Positions 47,210-57,947 of a stretch of DNA of 64,000 nt are shown here, piece by piece (position 1 is the first letter of the stretch; each line of letters begins with the position of its first letter). Below the pieces are notes generated by a model. That model was not told where the DNA came from. It worked only from the letters and a program-made list of their open reading frames with translations, and searched no databases. This DNA comes from Mortierella alpina (Eukaryota; Mortierellomycota; Mortierellomycetes; Mortierellales; Mortierellaceae). The stretch lies in contig JANATF010000002.1 of NCBI GenBank assembly GCA_029449245.1, forward strand, positions 2,666,001 through 2,730,000, given 5' to 3'. Both the position numbers and the translations under genes were made by a program.

Positions 47210-49699
47210 CTAAGAGTTGGCGAGCTGACGGATCTCTGCATCCTCGTAGCCGAGGAGATAGAGCACGTACTTGAGACTCTTTTGGTTAATTCTTGCGCGA
47301 GCCTTTTGCTGGACCCTTGGCTTGGCGTTGAATGCGATACCCAAGCCCGCCTTGGCCAGCATCCACAGGTCGTTGGCTCCATCACCCACGGCGATGACCT
47401 GGTCCAAAGTCACGGATTCTGCCTGAGCAATGACCTCCAACAATTCTGCCTTTCTCTCACCCGAAACGATTGGACCGACAGTCTCACCGGTAAGATAGAG
47501 TCCGTCAGGAGAGACCTTGAGCTGGTTGGCGAACGCGTAATCCAGTCCGAGAATGTTCTTGACATGCAACGCCAGGGGCATGAAGCCTCCTGAGATGACG
47601 GCCAACTTGAATCCAATCTTCTTGAGGGCCTTGCACAGGTAGAGCGCGTCCTCGGTGAAGGTGAGGCGGTCGCGGACAGTCTCCAGAACGGAGACGGGTG
47701 TGCCCTTGAGAAGTGCAACACGGCGCTTGAGCGACTCTTTGAAATCGATTTCGCCGTTCATAGCTGCTTCGGTAATTTCCTGTGGTTGTGGGAAAAAAAA
47801 AGCAAAGATATGGATATGGGTCAGATCACAAACTCACTATTGGTAGTATGTAGCACATCTCGGGATGAGCAGCATACAATCACTTACAGCAACCAGGTCC
47901 ATGACACCAGCATGTCGAGCAATCTCATCAATGACCTCCTGCTGGATCAAGGTAGAGTCCATGTCGAAAACGACCAAACGCTTGTGCTTCCTGAAGACAT
48001 CGTAAGGCTGCAAGGCCACATCGGTTCCATGTTCCGCGCTGAGCTGGAAGAGCACCTCCCTGAAGGTGTTCATGTTCATGTTGGCGGGAATAGAGAGTTT
48101 GTAGTCTGCGCAGGCCAATTGACCCTCGTTCAAGCGGACCATCTTTTCGACCGAGATCTTGTTGACGAGCAGCAGATGAGTCCAGGCCGAAAGGAAGGCT
48201 GAGGTCAGGCCATGCTGGCACAGCACCGTGGCCGTGTACTTGAGTCTTCCTTCGTAAGGCGCATCCTCCAACGATCCAGGCACATAGTTTCCGAAATGAG
48301 GGTCCTTCTTGAGCGAGTCCAGAATGTCAAAGGTCAGCGTTGCGTCCCATCGCTTGGCAGCAGCGGCCAGGTCCTTGAAGATATCCATGTCGTCGTTCTT
48401 GATTGTGATCAGGATCGCAAACGTCACGTTATGGTATAGACGCGCAAACGAAAAGTCCTCGACGGCACACTGGTATTTGGCGGCGCAGGCGAGCAACGTT
48501 CCAATGATGTCTGTGCCGTGAGGCCCACTCATCGAAATCAACACTCGCTGATGGGGCAGGAGCGGTGCAGGAGGAAACCAAGTCTTTTCAGTAGGTGCCA
48601 GAGCAGTGGGCCGCCACATCATCACGGGCGAGTCCTCTTTGAAGTTCAGGGCCAAGGGCGAAAACGGACCATCCGTTGCTAACAAAATATAAAGTTTTTG
48701 TTTAGGTGTCGGATCATCAAAGCCATGGGTCATAGAGCGTGTGCTTTTTTTTTTGTTCTCGAATCGGAAGGTTTCTGACAAGCACCACTGTCCATCCTTG
48801 GGTGCCAACAGCAGGCAATTGCCTCGTGCCGACGCAAAATTATATGAAGACCAAAGGACACACAAACAAACAAACAAAAAAAAACAACAAAGGGGGTGTG
48901 GACGAACATGCCATGGTCAACTTTTCTTACATGAGCGTCCAGTAGCAGACTCGTGCTGCGTGCTCGTGTTGATCTTGGTCAGGACGCCGCTCAACTTCTC
49001 CATGAGCTCCTTTTTAAGCGAGCTCAGTTGCTCTGCCCTGGCAAAAGGCAGCTTCCACACATGGCCAAGATAGGCCTCACTGATGGCCAGCCCAGCGTGG
49101 CGGTCCATCTTCTTGATGATCTTGACGATGCCGGTGTAGTTCAGGAAGATATATTTCTCCAACTTGATCACTGATTGCAGCAATGTCTCCAGTGACGATC
49201 CAGACGACGTGCCTGTCGACTCGTTGCTATCGTCCTCGCCGCTGACGAACCCGAGTCCGACCCGTCCTCCTTGGAATTCGCCATAGGCCTCATAGATTCT
49301 GCGTGTCTGGAGAGTGGTAAACGTGGAGACATCGCCGACCTGCTGATCCAATTGAGCAAGGAACTCGGGCACCTTGGTCTGGAGGATCGTCAGTCTGGAG
49401 GCAATAGTGGCAGAGAACACATTCAGGTCCTCGTGGGCGGCTCCAGGCAGCGCAGATCCGCGGAGAAATGCTGGCGTAGAGGACTGGAAGGGCGTTGAGG
49501 GGGTGTTACCCTGGCCACTGCCGGCGGGAAGGGGTGTGGATGAGGCGAAAGACTGCTGGTTGCTGAGACTGGGCTTCAGACAGGCGGGGGCGATGTGCTG
49601 TTTGATGAAGGTCTTCAGGCCCTCATAATCGATAAAGACCTGCTGCCACTCTTCTGGCAGCTGCGACCTTCTCTCCTTGAGGTAGTTTCCGTACTTCAT
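47210..49699 (-). CDS. Apparent SPX-ACT-phosphoserine phosphatase fusion (SerB/SER2 type)
   Basis: Minus-strand exons 48931-49699, 47888-48678 and 47210-47779 join in frame to 709 residues. Residues 1-235 form an SPX domain: MKYGNYLKERR start, long insert, and NYTGIVKIIKKMDRH with the basic cluster that binds inositol pyrophosphates in the family. Two ACT-like regions follow, including ISMSGPHGTDIIG. The HAD phosphatase has D495-M-D497-S-T, GGFMPLA and GDGAND near 652. The enzyme makes serine and phosphate from phosphoserine. The splice TCAT|GTAAGA to TTGTTAG|CAACG keeps the frame. The alternative is two genes, with a separate phosphatase starting at the minus-strand ATG near 48731. Confidence 0.8.
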
Positions 49700-50252
49700 T
49701 GGAGTGTGCTAGCGTGGGACGGGTGATGAGAGACGATGGGGAGGATGAATGAGCACCGGCAGGTGGAGCGAATGGAAGTGACAAAGAGGAAGAGGAGAGG
49801 AGAAAAAGATATCCCAAATGTAGTGCGGGGTAGTCGTAAGGCTTATCTTTGTTTTTCTGTGTGTCACAGCTGCACACTCAGGTTCACCTGCCCTGACGCT
49901 CGTTCGGCTACTCTCCAAAAAATACCCTTTCTCGCGACCGACTGCCAAAAAAAAAAAACGACAGGCTGCACGTCCTGGACCCCTAGACCAGGACTGACCT
50001 GCCCTCTGTGCATTGAATGCAGCGTGTCTGCACCTCGCAGCGCATAGTTCCCACACTACGCTGCACTACCAAAAACAAACAGATCGATGGCTACCCACAG
50101 CGTCGCCTGGTCTAGTGTGTTGACGCCATTCGCAGTCACCATCATCCACCACACACACCACAACGGCTTCTCTCCCTCTCTTTTTCTCTTTTTCACAACC
50201 TTCCATTGGCCTCATTCCTCTGACCGCACCCTCTCATCCTACCAGCACAGCA
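49700..50252. other. Divergent promoter region
   Basis: The gap between the SPX-phosphatase gene and the carrier gene. It is pyrimidine-rich on each gene's own strand near the starts. No gene is seen. Confidence 0.55.
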
Positions 50253-51738
50253 ATGTCAGACTTGAAACAAAAGGAAATCGTGCCGTGGCACGACTTTGTC
50301 GCTGGAAGGTATGGCTATTCATACCGAGCTTGCTCTTCGCTCCTCTCTGGCTCATCCTTGGCCTATCGACGTGCCTTCTCACTCAATCACTCGCTTTCTC
50401 TCTTTCTCTCCGGCTGCCATTATCCTTCCTATCTCTACATATCTTATATGTCCGTCAACCGCTAATCTCTGCCATCATACAGTCTCGGAGGAATGGTAAG
50501 AAGTTGTTCAGTGGCCGAATATCACCAACTCGAGGAGTGAAAACAGTACCTGAAAATTGTATCTCACGCCCGCCCTTTAGGCCCAAGTGACTGTAGGCCA
50601 GCCCATGGACACGATCAAGACCCGTTTGCAGATCGAGGGTCCCAATGGAAGGTTCTTGGGTCCTATGGATTGTTTCCGTAAAACAATCAGCAACGAGGGC
50701 TTCCTTGGCCTTTACAAAGGTACAGTGCTGGGGCTTGATCTCAAAAAAAAAAACGAGAAAATGAAGTGATATCGACCCTCAATGTCGAAATCGTAGCTCA
50801 CAACATCTACTCCACGTCGTTTGTAACCCCCTCACCCCCCCCCCCCTCCACAAAAAAAGGCATGGCCAGTCCCCTCGTCGGTGTCGCAGCCGTGAACGCG
50901 CTCTTGTTCGCCGCCTACTCTAACTTCAAGAAGCTTCAGGAACCCTACCCAGGTGGACCATTGACCCTCGGCCAGATTGGAATTGCAGGCGCTGGAGCTG
51001 GTATGTCTGCTGAGAGTAATCAAGGAGCAACATCGTACCTTCTACAGGAGTCTTTCATCTAACCAGCATCGGCGATTGGACCTTCTTAGGTATTGTTAAT
51101 GCGGTACTGGCCTCACCGGTCGAGCTCCTTAAAATCAAGATGCAGGCACAATACGGAGCAGGATCGACAGTTCATTACTCAGGGCCAGTAGACTGTGCTC
51201 GCCAATTGATCAAGGAGCATGGAATCCGACATGGATTGATGCGTGGTTACTGGATCTCTGTTATCAGGGAAATCCCCGGTTACGCCGGTTTCTATGCTGG
51301 ATTTGAAGGAATGAAAAGATATCTGACGCCTCGGGGCGAAGACCCCGCCACCTATCCTCTAGGCCTGCTTTCACTCATGGCATCAGGAGCGACAGGAGGC
51401 GTCTCGTATTGGTTTGCATGCTACCCTCTAGATATGCTGAAATCAATGGTAACCCGTCTTTTTGGACGTTGGAATGACTTTTCTGTGCCCATGTTGACAG
51501 CTGTGTCAGAACTGACCCGCCCAAAAATCCACTGCCTGTATTATGATAGATTCAAAACCAGCCCAACCCTCCCAAAGGGGCCTTCTACATTGTGGATGCA
51601 GCCAAGCAGGTATACAGGGAAGGTGGCATCAAGCCGTTCTTCCGCGGTTTTTCTCCCACGATCATCCGCGCAGTGCCAGCAGCCGCTGCCACGTTCACAA
51701 CGTATGAGCTGGTGATGAGAGCTCTGTCAGGACCATAG
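50253..51738 (+). CDS. Mitochondrial carrier protein (SLC25 family)
   Basis: Six exons: 50253-50308, 50483-50495 (13 bp), 50581-50719, 50860-51000, 51090-51448 and 51550-51738. They give 298 residues, the normal carrier length. Three carrier signatures are seen ([26 protein letters not shown]), one per repeat, with GxxRGxxPxxxR-type matrix-side sequences such as [17 protein letters not shown]. It moves a metabolite across the inner mitochondrial membrane. The sequence resembles the carnitine/acylcarnitine and basic amino acid branch (CRC1, ORT1, YMC1), but the substrate cannot be fixed by eye. The 13 bp exon supplies SLGGM codons and is needed for the frame. Confidence 0.92.
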
Positions 51739-52032
51739 AGAGTAGAATTGTACATGTACCATAGACCTCTGTATACACATCTTTCCTACAGTAAAAAGAA
51801 CACTGTAGAAGCAATGTAAGGTGTATCCAGCAGATCACCCCAGCAGCAAAACGGCGGCGATCGTTTTTTTTATGCTTGGCCCCACAAATTATTTTTGTTC
51901 TCACTTCTTCCTCCCCTGGCCTCAGATTCCCTTCACCCTTGCACAGACTAGGCCAGTTCGGTGTCGCAAGACGCTAGCATAGAAAAAAAGAGAACGCACA
52001 CCCTGCAACGCGAACACAACCTCTATAGAAAA

Positions 52033-53106
52033 ATGTCCTCTGCCTACGGAGCTATCGCCCGCCCCGTCTCTGACAAAAGCCTGTCCTCCATCCTGCCCCG
52101 CAATGCCACTCTTCGATCACATGTGAATGGCAATGGAGCTGCGGTGGCCAATGGAGCTATAGCCAATGGAGAGGCTGCTGCTGCTGCAACACTGTTCCGA
52201 ATCACCTCAAGCAAGGACCTTGACAGTGCCTCCCAGGTCTACACTCTGACCAAGGATGCTCAGCCGTCCTTGATCACCGCTATGCACCAAGTCTTCAATG
52301 AGGAGGTCAAGCGGGGAGACACGTACCCTCAAGAGTTTGTGCTGGATGAGACACAGTTCGACAACTACTTTTTCTCGGGCGATTCTTTCGTTCTGCTGAA
52401 GGGACATTATCGGGATGCCCGTGATGTCCAAGCCAAGGCAGACCCCAAGGAATGGAGTCAGGATCTGCTCGGATACTTTTATGTTAAGCCCAACTTTCCT
52501 GTAAGTCATTTCTTTTTTTTCTCAATGATAGTTTGTCTAGTTTGTCCTCGGGCTGAGGCAGTTTGTACCGATGGTTCATGTATGTAGTCGTTGACCATAA
52601 AGGCCTTTCGTTCTTTATTTTTTGCTCCCTTGATCCATCCTTGCCTTGAATAGGGCCGTTGTTCTCACGTAAGTGACTCAGAGCATTCTACAAAGTGTAA
52701 GTACCGTTTTTTTTTCTTTTCGTTTCTTTCGCGCGCCTAACTGCCACCAACTTTAAACACGCCTGCTCTTTAGATCTGCAATGGTGGATTCATCGTTAAT
52801 CCAGCTCATCGTGGGCTCGGCATCGGCGGTATCCTAGGCAAGGCGTTCCTTCGAGTGGTCCCCATCATTGGGTACAAAGCCTCGATGTTTAACCTTGTCT
52901 TCGTGTCAAATGTGGCCTCCATCAAGCTGTGGCGTCGTCTGGGCTTCCAAGAGATTGGCCGGATCCCCAAGGCAGGTCGTCTGCGAGGCCAAGGACAAGT
53001 AGGCCAGGATGCAACATCCTCTGACGACAATGAAGGGTACGTCGATGCAATTCAGTTCTACTGGGATTTCGAGACGATGGCCGTGCCCGCAGAATATGAC
53101 GCATAG
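52033..53106 (+). CDS. GNAT-family N-acetyltransferase
   Basis: Exons 52033-52500, 52654-52668 (15 bp) and 52774-53106 give 271 residues. After a low-complexity N-terminus of about 55 residues, the GNAT fold includes NPAHRGLGIGGILGKAFL (acetyl-CoA pyrophosphate loop, R/QxxGxG/A type). MFNLVFVSNVASIKLWRRLGF follows, the usual C-terminal strand-helix pair. The 15 bp exon encodes just GRCSH and completes a PGRCSHICNGGF string. The substrate is unknown. A small-molecule or amino acid acetyltransferase of the Mpr1-like kind is possible. It is convergent with the DnaJ gene, with 171 bp between stops. Confidence 0.88.
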
Positions 53107-53277
53107 CCCGGGACAATCACCCCCCCCCCTCCCCCTTGCTGCTTCCCATTTCGCATGAACTCCCAAAAATGAAAAAATGAAAAAAAGCACAGAGATAGAA
53201 AAGTAAAAGTGTTTATATACAGAGTCGAGTGGTTATGAATGCTCAGGGAAGTTAGCTACAGAATGAAGGGTTTGCCA

Positions 53278-54417
53278 TTACGATAGGACCTTCCGGAGAC
53301 CCTCTTTTTGCGAAGGCGTGAGCTTTTCGGGGAACCTGACCTTGAACTTGACAATTAGATCGCCCTTCTGGCCTGGCTTTTTGGAAATGGGCATTCCTTC
53401 GCCCGGGAACCTTTCCTCTTGGCCAGGTTGGATCACTCGCGTACCACTAGCAGAAACAGGTAGTATCTTTCCGTCGAGTGTATTGACCGTCTTGGAGAAT
53501 CCTGTCAACGACTCTGACAATGTGAGGCCCAACTCCACAATCAAATCATCGCCATGCCTCGTGAACTGTGGATGGGGCTTCTCCTCGATCACAAACTCAA
53601 TATCTTGTATGGCTCCGGTAGTGAGCTCGTCGCCTTCGTTAGGGAAGCGAATCTTGGTGCCAGCCTTCCATCCAGGCTTGACCTCCACGGTGAGAATCTT
53701 TTCAGAAGAGCGTCCTGATCCATCTTGAACCTTGCGAACGACCTTCAACCTCTTGGTCACACCCTTGGCAAGATCCTCCAAAGAAACAGCCAATGGACGG
53801 ACCAAGGCTGGGGGTTTCTCAGGTGCAGACGATTGCTGATGTTGCTGTTGCGAGGCACGGCCTCGTGGCATCTTGCCAGCACCTCCAGGCATACCTCCAG
53901 GCATTCCTCCAGGCATTCCTCCAGACATACCGCCGAATCCTCCCATGTCATCTTCGCCGAACGGGCTACTGCCTCCAAAGTTCGAGAAGAACTGCTTGAA
54001 GATGTCGTCTGCGTTCGTGGGTCGGAATCCACCGCCCATGCCGCCGCCACCTGGTCCTCCAGAGGATGTGAACGTGAATGTGTGCCCTCCACCGCCGCCG
54101 CCACCAGGGAAGCCGCCAAAACCACCAGGGAAGCCACCAGCGCCTCCAGGGAATCCACCTGCGCCACCTGGGCCACCGGGGCCGGCGCCACCGCCACCCT
54201 TGAGACCTTCTTCTCCATACTGATCAAAGACGGCACGCTTGTTGGAGTCGCTCAGGACCTCGTAGGCTTCAGAGATATCGTGGAACTTTTTTTGGGCATC
54301 TTCGGCCTGGTTCTTGTCTGGGTGGTATTTCAGGGCAAGCTTGCGGTAGGCCTTCTTAATCTGGTCGTCGTTGGCATCCTTGGATACGCCGAGGATGCTG
54401 TAGTAGTCCTTTCCCAT
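53278..54417 (-). CDS. Class B (type II) Hsp40 co-chaperone, Sis1/DNAJB-like
   Basis: Single exon of 379 residues. The J domain (1-70) has the HPD triad at H32-P33-D34. A long Gly/Phe-rich part (about 75-185) contains GGFPGG and [10 protein letters not shown] repeats. Two C-terminal substrate-binding domains (about 200-379) follow, and there is no CXXCXGXG zinc region. It stimulates Hsp70 ATPase and delivers clients in the cytosol and nucleus. The upstream region is purine-rich and holds a strong palindrome at 54672-54689. Confidence 0.95.
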   Translation of the reverse strand: MGKDYYSILGVSKDANDDQIKKAYRKLALKYHPDKNQAEDAQKKFHDISEAYEVLSDSNKRAVFDQYGEEGLKGGGGAGPGGPGGAGGFPGGAGGFPGGFGGFPGGGGGGGHTFTFTSSGGPGGGGMGGGFRPTNADDIFKQFFSNFGGSSPFGEDDMGGFGGMSGGMPGGMPGGMPGGAGKMPRGRASQQQHQQSSAPEKPPALVRPLAVSLEDLAKGVTKRLKVVRKVQDGSGRSSEKILTVEVKPGWKAGTKIRFPNEGDELTTGAIQDIEFVIEEKPHPQFTRHGDDLIVELGLTLSESLTGFSKTVNTLDGKILPVSASGTRVIQPGQEERFPGEGMPISKKPGQKGDLIVKFKVRFPEKLTPSQKEGLRKVLS

Positions 54418-54671
54418 GACTGTCTGGATTCCTTTCTTGTCTCGCGAGGTGGAATTAGAGGATTATGGTATGTGTGTGTGTGTCTGTGCGCGTGTGTAAG
54501 CGTAAGGGTGAGAGTATGGGCGAGAGGAAGGAAGGCCGTAACGAACAGGCGAGCGAGTGTGGTATAGGGCGAGAAGGAGGAGAGGAGAAGAGGAGAAAGA
54601 ATGAAGGTGTGTCATGGCCAACTTATAGATGCATGGCTGGTATGACCTCATGCGTGGTGGGTTCTTGCTGC

Positions 54672-54689
54672 TTCGAGCAAATGCTCGAA
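54672..54689. promoter_or_regulatory. Perfect 8 bp inverted repeat upstream of the DnaJ gene
   Basis: TTCGAGCA and its complement TGCTCGAA, separated by two bases, lie about 255 bp upstream of the DnaJ start. The TTC and GAA ends recall heat-shock elements, but the spacing is not canonical. Confidence 0.35.
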
Positions 54690-54927
54690 AGTGCGAGAAA
54701 CACAGTCTCGCCCTTAAGCCCTTCTTCCCAATCCATTTTTTAAAGTTGCTGGTAGGCATCTGACAGGAGCCGATGTCCGGTCCTTTGGACCCTTCTGTCC
54801 CTCTGTCCCTCTATCCCTCTATCCCTCTATCCGCCGACGAAAAATGCAAAGTAAAGGGCAGGGTAGCGTCACGTTCCTCAGCCTGCTCTCTGGTTTTGAG
54901 AAGGGTTATAGTGGGGGCAAGGTTGGG

Positions 54928-55058
54928 GGTGCAATTGAAGCGGACGCAATTTTTTAAGAGTGAGGTTCAGGTAGCGCCACCAAACAGAAAAGCTTTACAA
55001 GCGGGTGCAACTGGAGCGGACGCAGCCTTTGAAGATCAGGTAGCGCCACCAAGCAGGA
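54928..55058 (+). repeat. Two imperfect direct repeats of ~55-60 bp
   Basis: Units at about 54928-54988 and 55003-55058 share GGGTGCAAYTGRAGCGGACGCA and CAGGTAGCGCCACCAARCAG. Confidence 0.75.
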
Positions 55059-57320
55059 ACAAAGGCACATGACGACAAGTGGGATCTGGCTCGATGATAT
55101 TATAGTTTGCGTAGCTCCAACGCTTATTGCCGATTTCGCCCAATCTCTCCAACCTTCACCCTTGAATACCTTGAATATATCAACCAACAATGGGCGAGCG
55201 CATGAACCATTCAGCCAGCAGGGCGCAAAGGCCGACGAACTTGGATGCTGAGATCAAACCCTGTACCATCCTGTTTTGCATCGACAATTTTCAAATATGC
55301 CGCATGCTGTGCACTGCATCACCTCCCCCCTCTTCTCTCCCTTGCCTGGCACTGGCAGAATCAAACGCTATCGATTGCCTGTAGCCTCGTCAGCAAGCAT
55401 TGGATTCTCTAGAAGGGGACCAGTCCAAAAAAAGAAAATATCCGTTGTGTGCCATTTTTGTGTGCCGTTGTCGTGTGCCGTTACTGAGTGCTATTGTTGT
55501 TAATATTGTTGTATACCCTGACGAAGGCAAAGGGAAGACAGGAACAGGAATTGACAGGGGCAAAATACTGGTTTCCTGTCGATATCGTGCACACACACTT
55601 GTCAGTTTCGCCACAGTTTGAATACCAGGTATGATGGTCAACTGGTCAGCCTACATTCATCTATTCATCTCGGTCTCAAGGCGAGTGAAGAGTTCATGAA
55701 TGAAGACCGCAATGATGTATGTTGCTGCGAAGACCCTCGCTCTAGTCAAGAAGACCAACGGGTGCAATGAAAGAAGGCACAGTAAGCCAAGATTTGTGAT
55801 GATCCCTGGGTAAATCCACTCCCGGCACCCTGACTGCCCTTGGTGAGGCTCTCAAGCTTTTATTTGTCCGATTCAGACAGAAAAAAAAAACGCTTGCAGA
55901 GTGTGGATAAACATAAGGCGAGGTGGTAGACCTTGAAGGATAGAGAGCAAAGGGTTGAAGTGAGGTTCGATGGCGCATGTTTAAGAAAGGCGATGGTAGA
56001 CGCTTTAGACGCGCGGCCCGATGAAAGAGGCTATGGAACGCTAAAAAACATTATGATATCAAAGAGGGGTGAACTGCGCACATGGATAGACACAAATCAT
56101 GAAATGATCTCCGACAAGAGGTGAAGAGGCCATAACTCGTGCCCGCGCCTGCTCAAAAGGAGAAGACTTGCAACCAGTGCTGATACCAGCCCGCAGGTAC
56201 CCTCGCCTCAGGGCCATTCCAAGAGCGAGAACGACAGAGAGAGAGAGAGAGAAGAACAACTTCATTTGTCATTCTAACGCGCCGCTCACAGCCTGTCTTC
56301 TTTTTATTCCTTGATCCACGGGTATGTATGCAAAAGGGACAGCCATAGCGATTGTTATTTCAAAGCTCTTTCCCGCTGCTGTTGCGGGGCGACTGTTCGC
56401 TTTGCTTCACGGTACAGCGCTGAGTGCTACTAGTAACAACAACTTGAGAGTCGTCTGCTTTTCACATCTAGAATGCGTCGAAACTGGTTTACAAAGGTCC
56501 GATTTTCTCGGCGGCAACACTCTGTCCAGCCTGTATACCATTGTGAAAGTGTCCGACAACGAACATAAGAAGAGAAAGGCGGAGTGAGTGGCGCCTCAAG
56601 GTGACTAATGGACAAAGCGCAGTCGCTCCCTCTCTTGTTTGTTGAAAACTCAAGTGGCAGACGGCGCATCAACACAACGTGCCAAAGTGAACCCAATGTG
56701 GATCCATGTGTACTTTTGACCGGTCCCTGTGGACCAGCGGTGAGCCTGATCATAAAGAAGGATGATGAGAGTATGAATGGTGAGATATTTGTCATGCTCT
56801 GTGAAATCGCGCCCTCGTCCCTCTGCTGTATAGATACAGCATCGGCATACCTCGAAAAGGCCCTTCTCGTGACTGAATTGGCTGTCTCTATTCTAAATTG
56901 GTCGCAGGACTCAAATCCATCCACAGCCAAGTAGCAGCCGCCTTTAGGACAGGTATGCACGTATCGACAAACACCTCAAAACAACAAGGGGGACCCGGTG
57001 CAATCGTGCGCTGCAATTGACGGGAGAGGGCGTCAATTGTTGAACTGCGAAGCGGACAGGCTTGAGCCAAGAAATATAAAAATGAAAGGAAAACAAGGTA
57101 TGTATGTAGTGAAGAGCGAGACGTGCTGTTCGTTGCGAACATGACAAGCCTGAGCAGCAATGGCAACAGCCCTCACTGAGTTGCTGGGCGCGTGCATTGG
57201 TAAATTTTTATGGTGCCAAGTCGAAAGAGACGGAGAGAGGTACGAGGCTAGTGTTTGAGGGGACATGAGCGGGCGACAGGGTGCAAGCAGGCTGACATGA
57301 AGCGGTTGGTGCTCATTCAC

Positions 57321-57328
<8 letters not shown>

Positions 57329-57372
<44 letters not shown>
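57329..57372 (+). repeat. (TC)n microsatellite
   Basis: About 44 bp of CT dinucleotides with one TTT interruption. Confidence 0.9.
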
Positions 57373-57604
57373 TGGGAACTCTCGAGGATGCAGCCTCGTC
57401 ATGGCACCCAGCAGCTCATCGTCTCAAGGGCCGTGGTGGCTGCGGGTGTCTCTCGGTCGTTTTGTGTCCGTCCTATTCTCCGCTCACAAGAAAAAAAAAA
57501 AAAAAAAAGATGAGAATGACGACGGCCCACCCTTCTGCCTCTGCGGATGAATAATATTTGCGCACTTGCAAAAAAAAAAACTCAAACCGGTTCGCTCCCT
57601 CCCA

Positions 57605-57610
57605 TATAAA
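57605..57610 (+). promoter_or_regulatory. TATA box of the sphingolipid C4-hydroxylase gene
   Basis: TATAAA lies about 340 bp before the start codon, followed by a pyrimidine-rich leader. Confidence 0.45.
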
Positions 57611-57947
57611 GAGGCCCGCCCGTCCCAAGGTCGTGTTCCCTTTTTTTTCTTCTTCTGTATGACCCCTCTTCCGCCATTGCCTGCGACCCCAGCTCTGCCT
57701 CTCATTCTCACCTCTTGCTGCGTGTTCTCCCCGCGTTCCAAGCTTTCGGTGCTCTCGCCATCCATCCACACCACACCGCACTCGCCCCATTTCCGTCCTC
57801 TCAGCTAGCGCTCAATTCAGCTCAATTCGACCCAAACGAGCACCGACCACCTGCACTCCTGCTCGAGCTTGACCTGATCTCGCACACACCTCACAACCAC
57901 CTGCACCTCTATATCCTTTTCGTACTGCCTGCATCCTACTCTTAAAA

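Larger units (their letters stand above)
54418..57947. other. 3.5 kb intergenic region without supportable gene
   Basis: Frames of up to 176 codons exist (for example 56430-56960 minus, 56608-56934 plus) but overlap each other and show no domain or splice pattern. Features seen are the DnaJ promoter, an imperfect duplication at 54928-55058, CT repeats near 57329-57372, long A tracts near 57485 and the promoter of the hydroxylase gene. A non-coding RNA or a decayed gene cannot be excluded. Confidence 0.5.

Noticed and set aside
53725-54567. 280-residue plus-strand frame opposite the DnaJ gene, plus a Pro-rich 116-residue frame
   Set aside because: They are antisense to the Gly/Phe-rich coding repeats and low in complexity.
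56430-56960. 176-residue minus-strand frame in the large intergenic region
   Set aside because: No recognisable domain, and it overlaps a 108-residue frame on the other strand. There is insufficient support for either.
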